Part shown: positions 46,205 through 58,133 of the stretch, in pieces | Layout of the letters: each line of letters begins with the position of its first letter | Numbering within the stretch: position 1 is the stretch's first letter | Source of the DNA: Actinostola sp. cb2023 | Lineage: Eukaryota; Cnidaria; Anthozoa; Actiniaria; Actinostolidae | Assembly (NCBI GenBank): GCA_033675265.1 | Contig: JAUJYZ010000244.1 | Coordinates: forward strand, 237,001 to 301,000 | Reading direction: 5' to 3' | DNA length: 64,000 bases | Notes under the pieces: model-generated | Databases searched by the model: none | Told to the model about the DNA's origin: nothing | The model's input: the letters and a program-made list of their open reading frames with translations, nothing else | Translations under genes and position numbers: made by a program

Positions 46205-47830
46205 ATTTTAATACTACATGATGTTCGTACTTATGGGCTCCTGTCAACGATTAATACCATGATGACCTCTACATGATCCGTCACCATCATTATCATCTTC
46301 TTCATCATCATCGTCATCACAATGAACTACTAATACCATGATCACCACTACATGATCCGTCACCATCATTATCATCTTCTTCATCATCATCGTCATCACA
46401 ATGAACTACTAATACCATGATGACCTCTACATGATCCGTCACCATCATTATCATCTTCTTCATCATCATCGTCATCACAATGAACTACTAATACCATGAT
46501 CACCACTACATGATCCGTCACCATCATTATCATCTTCTTCATCATCATCGTCATCACAATGAACTACTAATACCATGATCACCACTACTACATGATCCGT
46601 CACCATCATTATCATCTTCTTCATCATCATCGTCATCACAATGAACTACTAATACCATGATCACCACTACTACATGATCCGTCACCATCATTATCATCTT
46701 CTTCATCATCATCGTCATTACAATGAACTACTAATACCATGATCACCACTACTACATGATCCTTCACCATCATTATCATCTTCTTCATCATCATCGTCAT
46801 CACAATGAACTACTAATACCATGATCACCACTACTACATGATCCTTCACCATCATTATCATCTTCTTCATCATCATCGTCATCACAATGAACTACTAATA
46901 CCATGATCACCACTACTACATGATCCATCACCATCATTATCATCTTCTTCATCATCATCGTCATCACAATGAACTACTAATACCATGATCACCACTACTA
47001 CATGATCCGTCACCATCATTATCATCTTCTTCATCATCATCGTCATCACAATGAACTACTAATACCATGATCACCACTACTACATGATCCGTCACCATCA
47101 TTATCATCTTCTTCATCATCATCGTCATCACAATGAACTACTAATACCATGATCACCACTACTACATGATCCGTCACCATCATTATCATCTTCTTCATCA
47201 TCATCGTCATCACAATGAACTACTAATACCATGATCACCACTACTACATGATCCGTCACCATCATTATCATCTTCTTCATCATCATCGTCATCACAATGA
47301 ACTACTAATACCATGATCACCACTACATGATCCGTCACCATCATTATCATCTTCTTCATCATCATCGTCATCACAATGAACTACTAATACCATGATCACC
47401 ACTACTACATGATCCGTCACCATCATTATCATCTTCTTCATCATCATCGTCATCACAATGAACTACTAATACCATGATCACCACTACTACATGATCCGTC
47501 ACCATCATTATCATCTTCTTCATCATCATCGTCATTACAATGAACTACTAATACCATGATCACCACTACATGATCCGTCACCATCATTATCATCTTCTTC
47601 ATCATCATCGTCATCACAATGAACTACTAATACCATGATCACCACTACTACATGATCCGTCACCATCATTATCATCTTCTTCATCATCATCGTCATCACA
47701 ATGAACTACTAATACCATGATCACCACTACTACATGATCCGTCACCATCATTATCATCTTCTTCATCATCATCGTCATCACAATGAACTACTAATACCAT
47801 GATCACCACTACTACATGATCCATCACCAT
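46205..47830. repeat. 82-bp minisatellite, ~20 units
   Basis: Units begin AATGAACTACTAATACCATG and contain CATGATCCGTCACCATCATT and TCTTCTTCATCATCATCGTC. Units are 79 or 82 bp depending on one or two CTA triplets. The array is very homogeneous. It probably lies in an intron upstream of the ankyrin exons. Confidence 0.92.
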
Positions 47831-47980
47831 CGTGTGATGAAAATTAACCAATCAGCGTGAGAAATTCTACAGTTTTGGCTAGCGTGCGCTCGTACAGAGA
47901 TTTCCAAGTTTTCACTGTAATTTGTTGTTTTTCTTTCACCAGAATAGCTAGTTTCTTTGACAAAATATATAATAAACAAT

Positions 47981-48065
47981 TTATTAACCGGCTAAGCATC
48001 TAATACGGCTGTGAATTTTTACTACACAGTATTATAGACGTATTCAATGCTTAGCCGACTAATAA
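47981..48065. mobile_element. 85-bp inverted repeat (TTATTAACCGGCTAAGCAT)
   Basis: The left 19 bp and the right ATGCTTAGCCGACTAATAA are inverted with two mismatches; CGTATT also pairs internally. Confidence 0.6.
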
Positions 48066-49130
48066 CCTCTATTTATAAAATATAATCAAGGGGATAACAA
48101 CAGCATAGTGTACTTCCCGTCTCAAATATAAGAATGCATACAGCCTTTTAATAATAATTAATAAAAATAAAATAATAATAACGGTTTAATGAAGCATTTC
48201 TACATCTTCAAAACAGGCTAACTTAATATATTAGGAGAGAAAGAAAGAAAGCTAAAATATAAAATATGTTAAAATATATGTATTATATATGTAGAATACT
48301 ACTGATACACGAAATATGCTGAAATATTTCTCATCAATAGACTTCACTGAGTCTACCTTGGGGGAAAATAGGGCAAATGATACACAGGGTATTATTCAAA
48401 TACAACAACATGAATGATATGGCAAGTAATTTATTAGTCTTTACAAGATTGTACTTTTATCTGCACATTTACTGAGAAGGGAAGAAAATACACCCCACCA
48501 ATCTTGTTCTGTACTCTTTTAACATTCACAAAAACACGACATTTTATATGGATGCTTATTTTTTTGCAAAGGAACCCGAAACGAAGCCAACTGATTTTGT
48601 TCTGTCTCAACGGTATCGTAGTCCGTTGTTGAAGGAGGTAATTTATAGCGTAAATTAATCACTTGCCTCGACAGAAGAGAAGCGAAAACAAGTACAGAAC
48701 CAAACTTGTGTGTTTTTCTTTGTGACCAGTAAAATCATTGCAGTTTCTTAGCAGAAAATAGTAGCAATGACCACCATTCAGACCGTCCGCCATTTTGAAA
48801 ATCCATCTGAGCCCGTTAGAAAAAGAGTCAGCTTTGTGTGTTATACCTATGCGCAGAGGATTCTCTTCTAAAAAGCTCCGAGCATCGTTATAGATTGACC
48901 AATCACGATTGAGAAGTTTCAAATGAAAGTCGCGCATGCGCGGACATTTGGACCAATCAGCATCGGCCTAGAAATGGCTGTTACCAGAGCCACTGACGGG
49001 AGAAGGAACGACCGACCGAGGTGCTCTGGGTACGAGAATGACTTTACACTACAAATAACTCTTTAACAACTGATTCAATGTACATGATTTAAAAACAGTC
49101 CTTCCAGGCGATATCTGAGCGAAAATCACT
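48066..49130. other. intergenic; possible shared promoter for NAGA and a minus-strand gene
   Basis: ACCAATCA motifs (inverted CCAAT) at about 48898 and 48952, just upstream of the glycosidase. A minus-strand frame at 48659-48937 includes MADGLNGGHCYYFLLRN but has no recognisable domain. Confidence 0.35.
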
Positions 49131-50396
49131 ATGTTTTTCCGAGATGATTTGCTTAAATGTCGCCGTCCAAAATGGCAGATAATCTTTGTTGTATTTGTCG
49201 TCTGTGTTTTACGATCTGAGGTGAATACGCTTGATAACGGTATGGCTTTAACTCCTCCCATGGGATGGATGGCTTGGGAAAGATATCGCTGCAACGTGGA
49301 TTGTAAACGAGACCCTGACGATTGTATACAAGAAACATTGTTCATGGAAATGGCTGATCTCATGATGTGTGATGGGTATCTTGAAGCAGGCTACAACCAT
49401 GTTTGTATAGATGACTGTTGGACCTCTAAAAGCAGGGGACGTAATGGAGAACTGCAAGCAGATCCACAGAGATTTCCCAGGGGAATAAAAGAGCTTGTAA
49501 AATATGTGCATTCTAAAGGATTGAAGATGGGTATATATGCTAATTATGGAAGGTATACTTGTGAAGGTTACCCTGGCAGTATAGATTACCTTGAAAAAGA
49601 TCTAAAGACATTTGCAAGCTGGGGTGTAGACTACCTTAAAATGGATGGGTGTTACTCTCGCCCTCACGAGACGGACAGAGGGTATCCTGAAGCCTCTCGG
49701 TTACTGAATGCGACAGGACGTAAAATTATGTTTTCCTGTAGTTGGCCATTTTACCACATCTTCTCTGGTTTAAAGCCTAATTATACAGAGATCATCAAAC
49801 ACTGTCATCTTTGGAGGAATTATTTAGACATTAATGACTCTTGGCAGTCAGTCACACAGATCATTGACCACTATGGCAACAATCAAGATGAGCTGACGGC
49901 AATAGCAGGCCCATCACACTGGAACGACCCTGATCAACTTATCATAGGAAACTTTGGTTTGAGCCCTGAACAATCCAAGGCTCAGTTTGCATTGTGGGCT
50001 ATCCTTGCATCCCCTCTCTTTATGTCCAACGACCTTCGTAAGATTGCACCATGGGCTAAAGAAATCCTGCTGAATAAAGAAATCATTGCAGTAAATCAGG
50101 ATCAACTTGGAAAACAAGGTCGGCGTGTATGGCAAGGACGTAAAGGAATTGCTGCTTACACAGAGGTCTGGGCTCGTCATCTACATGATGGGTGTGTAGC
50201 AGTGGTATTGTTCAATAGACGACATGACAAGCCAGTATGGATGACAGCTATCTTCTCAGTCGTTGGTTTTACACATCCAAAAGCAAAAGTTAGAGATTTA
50301 TTTTCTCATGAAGATAAAGGGGTGTTTAGCCACACGTACACTGCAAAAGTCTACCCTAGTGGGGTGGTGATGGTCAAAATAAGTCCAATAAATTGA
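49131..50396 (+). CDS. NAGA: alpha-N-acetylgalactosaminidase / alpha-galactosidase (GH27), intronless
   Basis: A full-length 421-residue GH27 glycosidase of the lysosome that removes terminal alpha-linked GalNAc or galactose. A signal peptide (RRPKWQIIFVVFVVCVLRSE) precedes the barrel start NGMALTPPMGWMAWERY. The nucleophile is Asp172 in DYLKMDGC; the acid/base is Asp266 in HWNDPDQLIIGNFGLS. The substrate loop reads SCSWPFY: the first Ser agrees with NAGA (alpha-galactosidase A has Glu), but the NAGA Ala and GLA Leu position is Phe207. The C-terminal beta domain is present (GRRVWQGRKGIAAYTEVWAR...VYPSGVVMVKISP). Vertebrate relatives have many introns; this gene has none. I favour NAGA-type specificity but cannot exclude alpha-galactosidase activity. 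Confidence 0.93.
   Translation: MFFRDDLLKCRRPKWQIIFVVFVVCVLRSEVNTLDNGMALTPPMGWMAWERYRCNVDCKRDPDDCIQETLFMEMADLMMCDGYLEAGYNHVCIDDCWTSKSRGRNGELQADPQRFPRGIKELVKYVHSKGLKMGIYANYGRYTCEGYPGSIDYLEKDLKTFASWGVDYLKMDGCYSRPHETDRGYPEASRLLNATGRKIMFSCSWPFYHIFSGLKPNYTEIIKHCHLWRNYLDINDSWQSVTQIIDHYGNNQDELTAIAGPSHWNDPDQLIIGNFGLSPEQSKAQFALWAILASPLFMSNDLRKIAPWAKEILLNKEIIAVNQDQLGKQGRRVWQGRKGIAAYTEVWARHLHDGCVAVVLFNRRHDKPVWMTAIFSVVGFTHPKAKVRDLFSHEDKGVFSHTYTAKVYPSGVVMVKISPIN
50387..50392 (+). promoter_or_regulatory. AATAAA overlapping the final NAGA codons
   Basis: AATAAA sits inside CCA-ATA-AAT-TGA, next to the stop codon. If used it would leave a very short 3' UTR; a downstream signal may be used instead. Confidence 0.35.
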
Positions 50397-50792
50397 GATA
50401 TTATTATTAATATAACTCATTGCACCAAGTCGCATAATGCCGAAATAGCATGAGACTAGCATGCTTTAATTTTAATATGTTTATCATGGTGAATTATTTA
50501 GTTCCAAGAACTACCATTCACTTTCCTTTCTACTAGTTTTCACTCCTACGTGATCACCCAGGACAAATGTTGCAATTGGTAAGTTTGCCGTCAATCATAA
50601 ACATCAAATATGCCATTGGATGCACAGTTAACTGTCTGTATTTTTAAAATAGTGATATGCATGGAATTGCAAAAAAACAAAGATAAAAAACTCACAAAAC
50701 AAAAAAAATAGTTTTACAACTGAAAGAGAGAATCTTCTGAAAGATATAATGTTCCAAAACAGTAATTTTATAGGAATTTTTAAAACATTTGA

Positions 50793-51316
50793 CAGTGTGA
50801 CTACACCAACCAAGGCCACCCAAACAAATTTTCATACAAATTATCCAATCACAATTGAGTATTTAAACAATAGAATCTCCACAAATTTTCGCTTCAAAAG
50901 CATATATTTTACTTTACAGTCAATTGCAAAAATTCTGGCCACTACGAAGTATCAGTATATCAATATATCAGGTGCATTATGGGTAATTAAATAATCAAAA
51001 ATTCCCCTTAAAGCGGGTTAACACCAGCAAAGTTGGTAGAAATATTTAGTATAATGTTTATTTTAGTCTTACGTTTGTTGTTTGTAAATTTTGCTTCATT
51101 TAATAGTATTAGTGATGCACCCGATATATTGATATATTGATATACCGTGGTGGCCAGAATTTTTGCAAATGACTATGTGTATATATATGATCAAGAGTGA
51201 ACAAGAAACAGTTAAAAATTGTAGAATTCGACATTCTGTTATTCAGCATCATAAAGGTGATTAGAAAATTTGATTCAAGATTTGTTTGGGTGGCCTTGGT
51301 TGGTGTGGTCGCACTG
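50793..51316. mobile_element. outer inverted-repeat element hosting another MITE
   Basis: CAGTGTGACTACACCAACCA (left) and TGGTTGGTGTGGTCGCACTG (right) are inverted, and GGCCACCCAAACAAAT also pairs. Between the arms lies the family M MITE at 50917-51175. Confidence 0.78.
50917..51175. mobile_element. TA-flanked MITE (family M, copy 2), nested
   Basis: The same ends (CAGTCAATTGCAAAAATTCT) and the same interior (CCCCTTAAAGCGGGTTAACA, TTAGTATAATGTTTATTTTA) as 18312-18592, with small deletions. Confidence 0.82.
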
Positions 51317-51420
51317 TAAAGCAAACTGTTCAATAAATTTATAGAATATTCTAAGCATGACAATTTATTATTGAAAGATAAGAAATTATTGTATTAAAGA
51401 ACCATACATTATTGCTGTCA

Positions 51421-51560
51421 TGTTATTACCGGGAACCCTGTGTATTTTAGTAGCATTTTTCTTTTCGATGGGATTCCTGTGGTGTTTACCGGGAACCCTG
51501 TGTATTTTAGTAAGCGTTTTTCTTTTCGATGGGATTCCTGTGGTGTTTACCACAGGAACC
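51421..51560. repeat. 65-bp direct duplication
   Basis: ACCGGGAACCCTGTGTATTT ... TTTTCGATGGGATTCCTGTG occurs twice in tandem. Confidence 0.8.
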
Positions 51561-52068
51561 CCGCGTTTTCGAACAAAAGTTCGCTTCAAAACAGTTCTAA
51601 GCGCAGATTTGTTATAAAGTATATGAAAACGGCTTACTGAACAAGAGTAAGAACAAGAAATTTTCAAAAAAATTCAGAATCATGTTAATTTCAACTCCAA
51701 ATGGAAAGGAATTTCTTCAAAAATTTCAAGAGAAAATTTGACGTTTTCAAAAGTTGAAGTTTTCTCTTTATTCATTTTTTCATTTCCAGTAGGAGTAATA
51801 AACTTAACATATTCTCAATGATTTCAAGTATACTTGATATATATGTATGCACACTTGCATGCGCTAAAATAATATAATACTCTAAAGAGCAACTGAAAAC
51901 ATCCAGAAAATATCGTTAAAAAAAGTACATGTAAAAAATTAAAAAAGATGAAATGCAATAAAATGGATGTAAAAAAATGATACTTGAATCCCACTAATTA
52001 GAATTCCCGATAGTAATATTTCCGCTTTCTAAAAGGTATTGATTGTCGGTTGTCTTACTTAAATACAG
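51561..52068. other. AT-rich, nothing recognised
   Basis: No coding or repeat feature beyond low-complexity A/T runs. Confidence 0.4.
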
Positions 52069-52433
52069 GTAATCACTATTCCGTTCCTTTAGAATCTTTT
52101 AACAAATCAATTCACGTTGACGCGCAATTGACGCGCGGGACTTTTGAGATCGGTACAGGCATCACACACTTACGTACTGATCAAGAAACCGGCCGCCAAT
52201 TTGGAAGTGTTTGTCTGTCTACGCCGAGAGAGTGGAGTAAATACGGGAAGAGTTGGACGATGACCAAGAAAAACACTGCGCGATCAATAGGAAGCCTTTT
52301 GAAGCGTTCATCACCCGTCAAATACAAAAGATACTGGATAAAACATCTAACGTTCTCTTTCAAAGAGATGCGCACTCAGCCAACATTCACTGTGAGACCG
52401 CGAGACATGGATGACAAACCGCCTTTAGTCTGA
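52069..52433 (+). CDS. possible terminal exon of an unknown gene
   Basis: Acceptor TGTCTTACTTAAATACAG, then about 121 codons of mixed composition to a stop (NHYSVPLESFNKSIHVDAQL; STPREWSKYGKSWTMTKKNT; HLTFSFKEMRTQPTFTVRPR). It is not low-complexity and overlaps no repeat, but I recognise no family and find no upstream exon. Confidence 0.35.
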
Positions 52434-55400
52434 AAACGCCTGGTTTAATCCATCCTGCATGGAACTCATATACTCCATCCCGCGCACGAACACGCGACGT
52501 ACGACATCTATTTGGCGGTGCCTTTTCCCTGATATAGCCAAACCTCTTTATAAGCGACCTGGTCGCTAACGAGAGCTTCGACTACATCAAGATGAATGCT
52601 CACACACTGTTGAAAGCATTGTTAGTGAAAAACGAAATAAGGAACATTTACTTCGTGGAATAAGTGCAGACAGACTGCGTAGATGTGTAACCACTGCATA
52701 GAATCAGTAAATGCGCGCATAAAAACTGCATCTGCGAGGTGGTCGCATATAGGAGCACCCACAGGAATTCAACTAATCGGTCGTAACTAGAGCTGGTCGT
52801 ATACCAGAGCGGTCAGAATGAGAGCGTCGTCTGTTTTATGATAGCGAATAGCACTCTTACGAGCGTTACTATAAGAACCGCGCAACGTTATCAATAAACT
52901 TGAGAATTCCTCCAAGATGCGACTTGGCAGATGCCAGGCATCGGAGATATATGCATTAGGATGAATGATGAAGAGTTAAAGGCCTTACCGACGCTACAAT
53001 TGGCGCGCAAATTAGATTTGCGTTCGACGAGAAAGTACTGCTGCATGCAGGCAATGATAGTCAGACTTGTGCGTTTTCTCTAGCGACAGAAGGCATTAGA
53101 AACTCATCCTACTGATTGTTCGACAAGACAGGGCGCTCCGATCGGTGAGACAAGACATTGTAGCTCATTTACACGTGCCGTCGGTTCTATCTCATAACGG
53201 AATCTTAGCACAGAAACCTTGGCAGATTGCGGCGCAGTAAACGAGCCCAGAGAAGCAGGGACTATATGCGTTCGCCTTCGATTGATGCGCGCGCGATTGT
53301 TGAAAGCCTCCAGTACACCGTGTCAGTATGCGCGGTTGCTGCAAGCCTCCAGTACACCGTGTCCAGTATGCGCGGTTGTTGCAAGCCTACAGTACGCGCT
53401 CTGCAGCAGAATTGCGAGCTCAAAACTCAGAACAAATTAAACCTTGAGTGAGAAAGTAAACTTGATGAAAAAATCACCACAAAAAGAAAGTGGCGAATTA
53501 TATCTAATTTTGTCTGGCGTCGGGTTTATGATGACGATGATGACAGTAGTGATGACGATGATGACAGTAATGATGATGATGACATGATGGTGATGAGACC
53601 CGCGGAATCTACCTCCACTTTCGCTAATAGCTTGCTTTACGCGTTAAACGGCAAGAGTTATGTTGAAACAACTGATCATTCCACTTTTTGCAAGTTTAAT
53701 TTCCATCCAGCCATCGGAAGCTTCACTCCCTTGCCGGACACATTATACTAACAAACCAAATAAACCACATAATAAGAATGAAACTGCAGTCCAAACGATA
53801 TTCAATGTACAGATGAATGTAATCACAAAAATAATCTCGTTGTCTTACGTAGAGTAATATTCGATCAGATTGCTCGCTTGCAGACTATCAATCTAATGTC
53901 CGGAAACTCATTAGACGCCGCGTACAAACAAACAGCCATCGGTCTTTAATAGAGCATAGAAGTCACAGCAGAGGGTTGAAGGAAGTTTAGCCCACCACCC
54001 ATTGCGAGGTATTTTACTCTCTCTCCAGGAACAGACTAGAAACAAATAAGGTTATTTAGGAGGTCGATAAATATCAACAAACGTTGCAATTAAAATTGGC
54101 TGTAAATGTTACAAAGACAAACAATCACGAGAGGACAGTGGGGTAGTTTGAAACTGAAGCGATCTGAACGGAAATTGATTATTTTGTTTCGAAGACTAGA
54201 AAACTAGATGCGAGAAACGTTATTTTTAAAGATTGAAGATTTCTTGATGCTCGAGGAAAGATTCACAAAAATGAAGTCTACAGAAAATATACGTAGTACA
54301 CAAAAATGAAGGCAAAAAAAGAAACGACAAATGAAAGACAGTGCAATCAGGTTTCGAAGTTAATGAAAAGAGTTTGGGAACAAAGCACGACACAAATGTT
54401 GGCAAAGTTTGAAAGGATGGCTTAAAAAGGATGATGGAAGTATTTTACTCGATATAAGAGAAAAGAAATGAACAGAAACAGTGGATTATGTGGGAGACGC
54501 CAGATAACCCTGTAAGTACTGGCGTATTGTTAACGGGAAATACGTTAAAAGTAGTCAGACTGAAGGCTTGTTTCGCTGTGAACAGCAAGCAAAGAAAGGT
54601 TTTCCTTGAACAAGGGAGTGTACAAATCGATGAAGCGATACTACAGAAAGATATGCCTTTATCTTCAGGAACAGCACAACACTACCAGATACCATCATAT
54701 AGTCCCAGATAACGACCTGGCAGTGTGCTTACCGATAATAATTTAGCAGTTAAAAAAATGATAAATAAAGCATGTTTTATGTTCAATTTAGTCAGGTAGT
54801 GACAGCGAAGGCTTTGTGTCAAGGCCTATACAAACGAGTTTGTTTTGCTATTTTATTGACAACAAAGGAATCATAAAAGATATACGAACTGCAAAACAAA
54901 AAAGAGCTAAATTTTTTTAATCCATTTACGAATACATCGTTATCGTAGTGTCTACAAACAAATTCTGCCGACGATCAAAGAAAGAGAATTACCGACATTT
55001 CTCGATGCAGGGACGCAGGACCGACACAACAAACTACCACACGAACAATGTCGTTATTCACATTTGCAAATAATCTATTCAAACAAACCAGAAAGAGAAT
55101 AAAAAGTCGATATTAGCGTTCTTGTAAGTGTGACCTTTGCGCAAAGAATAAAACCATTGAAATGAAACCATGTTTACCCAGCCGTTGAACTCATTTGCGA
55201 CCAGAACTTCAACTCTCTATCAAAACCCTCGCTTCGAATTTCATTTTATTTGCCACTTGAAGTAGCGGCTGTTGGAAGCGACTAAGCCTCACTGACAAAT
55301 AATCGTATAATTTCCCCGAGAACCGCGCGACGATCAGATATCATTAGTGCGGCGAACCGTGGTCAATGATCTCAGTGGCCTAATTGATGCTAAGGACTTG

Positions 55401-56153
55401 TTTTCATTGCACTGACGTCGTTACAAACCAAAATATTATCGGAGAAATTCGACGCTTCGAGTCTATCACACGATCACTCTTAATTCACCAGAGATGAAAG
55501 TAAGGTTATTCAGCCATGGTTAAAGTATATCTCTTTGAGTCTTGCGCGCTCGCCACTTTCTCAGGTTCTTAGAAATGAATTAACGCCAACAGTAATTGAT
55601 TTGCTGATTCTAGCAGCAGTTTTTCCCGTCAGCCGAGGGTTAAATGGAAGTGATAATTATAAAACACGGCATAAGTGTGTTTTAATAAGATGGTGAAATA
55701 CGCACTCTAAGATGATCCACCGTTTCAAGAAACCTCACTAATTTGCGCCGCTTACGCCAGAATCCTCGGTGCAGATTGGATGGACAATGAACTTGTCTGT
55801 GTCATCACGTTTTCAATTAAGCTAATCTCGGAGTCACTTCGGCTTCCTTTAATCTCCACTCTTTTGTTTGGATTGGCGGAAGAATTAAGGTAGGTGCGCT
55901 CGACCAATCAAAAGCACTTACACTGAGTACCATAATTGACAAGCGTGACAGCTCGTAGGATCAATACTCGGCATTAATGAAATAAGCGAAATAATACCAT
56001 ACGTGCATAATCAGCACTGGAGCTATAGGAGTGTGGACCGCATACTTGAAGTCAGTGTATTTTGGTAGGCGAACTCAATACTTGTGCTGTGATTCTCAAC
56101 TGGTGACCCCAACTGGTGACCAGTTGTTGTTCTCGCTCAGCTTGAACACCGTC
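52434..56153. other. ~3.7 kb upstream of Frizzled, no gene seen
   Basis: Contains three ~48-bp repeats (AAGCCTCCAGTACACCGTGT and variants, about 53305-53400) and a GATGATGAC microsatellite (53530-53595). An ATCAAAG (TCF/LEF-like) site lies near 54976. It may hold Frizzled regulatory DNA. Confidence 0.4.
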
Positions 56154-58133
56154 ATGGGGCGCGCTGACTGTCACAGCCCAAGATACCAACTCTTCAGAAC
56201 TCTATTCTTATTCTCAGTAACTTTGTTCAGCGACAGTCTAAACACGGCTGCTCAACTTACGACGAGTACCAAGACAGACACTGGGAAATGCGAAAAAATC
56301 ACTATTCCACTGTGCCAAGGGATTGGGTATAACACAACACGGTATCCGAACTTTCTTGGACAAGAAAACCAAGAAGAGGCAAAGTCGAAAGTCCACGAGT
56401 TTAAGCCGTTGATTGCAGTGAATTGTGCACCGCAACTGAGATTTTTTCTATGTTCAGTGTTTGCGCCTATGTGTACCAAAGAAGTCAATGCGCCGATCTA
56501 CGCGTGCCGTTCGATGTGCGAAGCAGCTCGCAATGGATGTGCACCCATGATGCGTCGATTTGGTTTCGACTGGCCAGACACCCTCGATTGCAGTCGCCTG
56601 CCGAAGAAAAACGACCCCAAAGCTAGAAGTGATCCTACCAGGCTTTGTATGGCTGCGCCGAACATGAAACACACTCCGATCAACGACACTGATATTTGGA
56701 ATGTCCTTCAGAGCATGGGGCCAGAGTTCGAGAGCATCTACAAGAACCTCGCGGGAAAACTTCCCAAGGATAAAAAGGGCAAAAAGAAGGATGAGACATC
56801 TTCCGATAGGGACGACGACTACAACTTCTTTTTCAAAGCTCCAAACGTTTCAATAGCAAATTCTTTAGCTTTATTGGCTTGTAAAAACAATACGGGACCG
56901 CTTAGCAAAAAGTATACTCGTGTAGATAAGTACGAGCAGTGCGTACCGAAGTGCCCGGGCGAGCTGTTCTTTTCTGAGGAAAATAAACGGTTTGCGAACA
57001 TCTGGATAAGCGTTTGGGCTATACTCTGTTTCATATCGACGGCTATCACTGTGTTAACATTTGCCATTGACACATCGCGGTTTAAATACCCCGAGAGACC
57101 GATCATCTTTCTCTCCGTCTGTTACAACCTGTACTCGCTTGGATATATCGTGCGCGTCGTCGCTGGTCGCGAAAGTGTCATTTGTGATTCCACCAAAACA
57201 TACGTTGTGCAATCTGGAATGAACGTGGCAGACCATGCGTGCTGTTCTGTGGTGTTTTTGTTGCTGTATTACTTTGGAATGGCATCGGCAGTGTGGTGGG
57301 TCATCCTCACTCTAGCCTGGTTCCTCGCGGCAGGACGTAAATGGGGTCAAGAAGCAATAGAACGGAAGGCTACATACTTCCATGTTATAGCATGGACGGT
57401 GCCCGCTGTACAAACTATCCTTGCTTTAATTATGAGAAAAATCGACGCAGATGAACTCACGGGTCTATGCTACGTTGGAAACTCTGATCCTAAGAATCTA
57501 GCGAATTATGTCATCGCTCCGCTCTGTTTGTATCTCATCACTGGAACAATATTCTTGCTGGCGGGGTTCTTTTCGCTCTTCCGTATACGAATGGTTCTCA
57601 AAAGCAAGGAAACAAACACAGACAAATTGGAAAAACTGATTGTTCGCATTGGCGTGTTCTCGGTATTGTATATTATCCCAGTAACATGTGTTATTGTGTG
57701 TTATTTCTATGAACGAAATAACATCGAAGCATGGAAAGCGTTTGCGCCGACAAATCTCTTGATGTGTCGCGAGAACAGCGCGTGTTTGGAAATGTACGGC
57801 CCCAACACAGAAGTTTTTGTCGTAAAGTACTTTATGTTGTTAATCATCGGGATAACTTCCAATATGTGGATATGGTCGAACAAAACCTTCAAATCATGGT
57901 CGTTATTTTATCAGAAAAAGAGAGGAAAGAAACAAATAAAGAAAAAGATGGACTTTGCTGCAGCAAGTGAGGTACAGAAAGCACCAGCCGTGCAACCACC
58001 ACCAGCTCAAATGATCGGCAATCCATACACTAGTCTAATCCCACCTACACCAATGTCGATATCTAGTTCAGCGAACAATGCATCGTTCCAGCAAAGCAAA
58101 GCAAGTGGTCTATCGCCTATGGCTACTGTGTGA
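56154..58133 (+). CDS. fzd: Frizzled Wnt receptor, Fz9/10-like, intronless
   Basis: A 659-residue seven-pass Wnt receptor. The start at 56154 is the first ATG and gives a hydrophobic leader (FRTLFLFSVTLFSDSLNTAA). The cysteine-rich domain has all ten Cys at 46, 54, 91, 100, 107, 118, 122, 129, 146 and 165, with the conserved NTT glycosylation site at 60. Phrases such as RFFLCSVFAPMCTKEV and FGFDWPDTLDCSRLPKKNDP fit Fz9/10 best, with Fz4 next. An acidic/basic linker (KDKKGKKKDE, DRDDDY) follows. Seven membrane helices lie at about 281-305, 315-335, 362-392, 408-427, 451-478, 495-518 and 553-575. The Dishevelled-binding KTxxxW motif is KTFKSW at 577-582. The C-terminus, PMATV, lacks a class I PDZ ligand. 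No introns. Confidence 0.95.
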   Translation: MGRADCHSPRYQLFRTLFLFSVTLFSDSLNTAAQLTTSTKTDTGKCEKITIPLCQGIGYNTTRYPNFLGQENQEEAKSKVHEFKPLIAVNCAPQLRFFLCSVFAPMCTKEVNAPIYACRSMCEAARNGCAPMMRRFGFDWPDTLDCSRLPKKNDPKARSDPTRLCMAAPNMKHTPINDTDIWNVLQSMGPEFESIYKNLAGKLPKDKKGKKKDETSSDRDDDYNFFFKAPNVSIANSLALLACKNNTGPLSKKYTRVDKYEQCVPKCPGELFFSEENKRFANIWISVWAILCFISTAITVLTFAIDTSRFKYPERPIIFLSVCYNLYSLGYIVRVVAGRESVICDSTKTYVVQSGMNVADHACCSVVFLLLYYFGMASAVWWVILTLAWFLAAGRKWGQEAIERKATYFHVIAWTVPAVQTILALIMRKIDADELTGLCYVGNSDPKNLANYVIAPLCLYLITGTIFLLAGFFSLFRIRMVLKSKETNTDKLEKLIVRIGVFSVLYIIPVTCVIVCYFYERNNIEAWKAFAPTNLLMCRENSACLEMYGPNTEVFVVKYFMLLIIGITSNMWIWSNKTFKSWSLFYQKKRGKKQIKKKMDFAAASEVQKAPAVQPPPAQMIGNPYTSLIPPTPMSISSSANNASFQQSKASGLSPMATV

